Shown here: positions 5,205-5,619 of the stretch, piece by piece
Layout of the letters: each line of letters starts with the position of its first letter
Position numbering within the stretch: the first letter of the stretch is position 1
NCBI GenBank assembly: GCA_049431945.1
Contig: JBMTDJ010000103.1
Coordinates: 1 to 5,619, forward strand
DNA: 5,619 nucleotides
Reading direction: 5' to 3'
Origin: Mxb001 sp049431945
GTDB lineage: Bacteria > Actinomycetota > Actinomycetes > S36-B12
Translations under genes and position numbers: made by a program
Notes under the pieces: model-generated
The model's input: the letters and a program-made list of their open reading frames with translations, nothing else
Told to the model about the DNA's origin: nothing
Databases searched by the model: none

Positions 5205-5619
5205 GGCGAACGCCGATGACGTGCCCGACATTCTCGCGATGATCCATGAACTAGCCGACTACGAGCGCGCAAGCCACGAGGTGGTGGCGACTCCGGGACT
5301 GCTGCGCGAGGCCCTCTTCGGTGACGAACCCGCCGTGTTCGCACTCATCGCCGAGGACGACAGCACCGGGGAGAGCGTCGGCTTCGCGCTGTGGTTCCGC
5401 AACTTCTCCACCTGGCTAGGGCGTCATGGGGTCTATCTCGAGGACCTCTACGTACGCCCCTCCCATCGCGGCCATGGCTATGGCAAGGCGATGCTGCAGG
5501 CCCTGGCGCGTACTGCCGTGGAGCGCGGCTATGGCCGGTTCGAGTGGTGGGTCCTCGACTGGAACACCCCGGCCCTCGACTTCTACCGTTCGATCGGCGC
5601 CGAGCCGATGGACGAGTGG
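5191..5619 (+). CDS. GNAT acetyltransferase of the spermidine/spermine (diamine) N-acetyltransferase type, partial
   Basis: This enzyme should transfer acetyl from acetyl-CoA to an amine such as a polyamine, diamine or thialysine. The 143 visible residues align with human SSAT almost throughout. IREANADDVPDILAMIHELA (3-22) matches its N-terminal helix region. VYLEDLYVRPSHRGHGYGKA (81-100) holds the acetyl-CoA pyrophosphate loop R-G-H-G-Y-G (93-98), with E84 equivalent to human E92. LDWNTPALDFYRSIGA (122-137) matches the human EWNEPSINFYKRRGA region, with Y132 at the position of the general acid Y140. Human SSAT has 171 residues, so about 25 are missing beyond the window edge. No ribosome-binding site precedes the ATG; an in-frame GTG two codons upstream (5185) is an alternative start. 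The preceding same-strand gene of known type is the amine oxidase, a natural partner for acetylated polyamines, but the substrate remains inferred. Confidence 0.92.
   Translation, partial: MTIREANADDVPDILAMIHELADYERASHEVVATPGLLREALFGDEPAVFALIAEDDSTGESVGFALWFRNFSTWLGRHGVYLEDLYVRPSHRGHGYGKAMLQALARTAVERGYGRFEWWVLDWNTPALDFYRSIGAEPMDEW

Noticed and set aside
4872..5247. Minus-strand frames opposite the 93-codon frame and the acetyltransferase start
   Set aside because: Third-position G+C is weaker than on the + strand, no family is recognisable, and the longer one overlaps the firm acetyltransferase gene.
1..5619. tRNA, rRNA, CRISPR array, insertion sequence ends or toxin-antitoxin pair
   Set aside because: No cloverleaf, spaced direct repeats, transposase motifs or terminal inverted repeats were seen, and the small frames do not match known toxin or antitoxin families.

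Overview
The window is GC-rich (about two thirds G+C by eye). Real reading frames strongly favour G or C at third codon positions, GTG and TTG starts look likely, some starts lack a Shine-Dalgarno (SD) sequence, and there is a remnant of a DUF4349-type protein. Together these suggest an actinobacterium (Actinomycetota); I cannot place it more precisely. Nothing points to a phage, plasmid, insertion sequence or CRISPR array.

Layout. Bases 1-19 look like the last codons of a + strand gene, followed by a strong terminator hairpin (29-76). From about 3157 back to 108, a minus-strand operon encodes three proteins. They are a small protein of the gluconate 2-dehydrogenase subunit 3 family (2694-3104), a GMC-family FAD oxidoreductase with a four-cysteine cluster (1069-2697, start and stop overlapping the previous gene as ATGA), and an EamA/DMT permease (108-1040). 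The first two should form a two-subunit flavin dehydrogenase acting on a sugar, polyol or other alcohol. The permease may move its substrate or product.

Upstream of that operon, the minus strand at 3262-3516 carries a C-terminal fragment resembling DUF4349 proteins. The rest of that gene is absent, because an intact + strand gene begins at 3544. That gene (3544-4767) encodes a flavin-containing amine oxidase of 407 residues, possibly read from a leaderless mRNA. It is followed by a hairpin, by a 93-codon frame of unknown function (4923-5204, uncertain), and by a GNAT acetyltransferase that closely resembles spermidine/spermine (diamine/thialysine) N-acetyltransferase. The acetyltransferase is cut by the window end.

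How the genes may work together. An SSAT-like acetyltransferase and a flavin amine oxidase on the same strand recall the eukaryotic acetylation-then-oxidation route of polyamine breakdown. That link is inference from family and proximity, and shared transcription is not shown. Two copies of the palindrome GGTCATGACC, one inside the oxidase gene and one centred on the acetyltransferase start codon, plus related half-sites in a hairpin between them, are an unexplained feature of this half. I see no clearly novel defence or mobile system here. The most unusual points are the palindrome set, the DUF4349 remnant at the divergent junction, and the dehydrogenase pair without Tat signals or a visible cytochrome partner.
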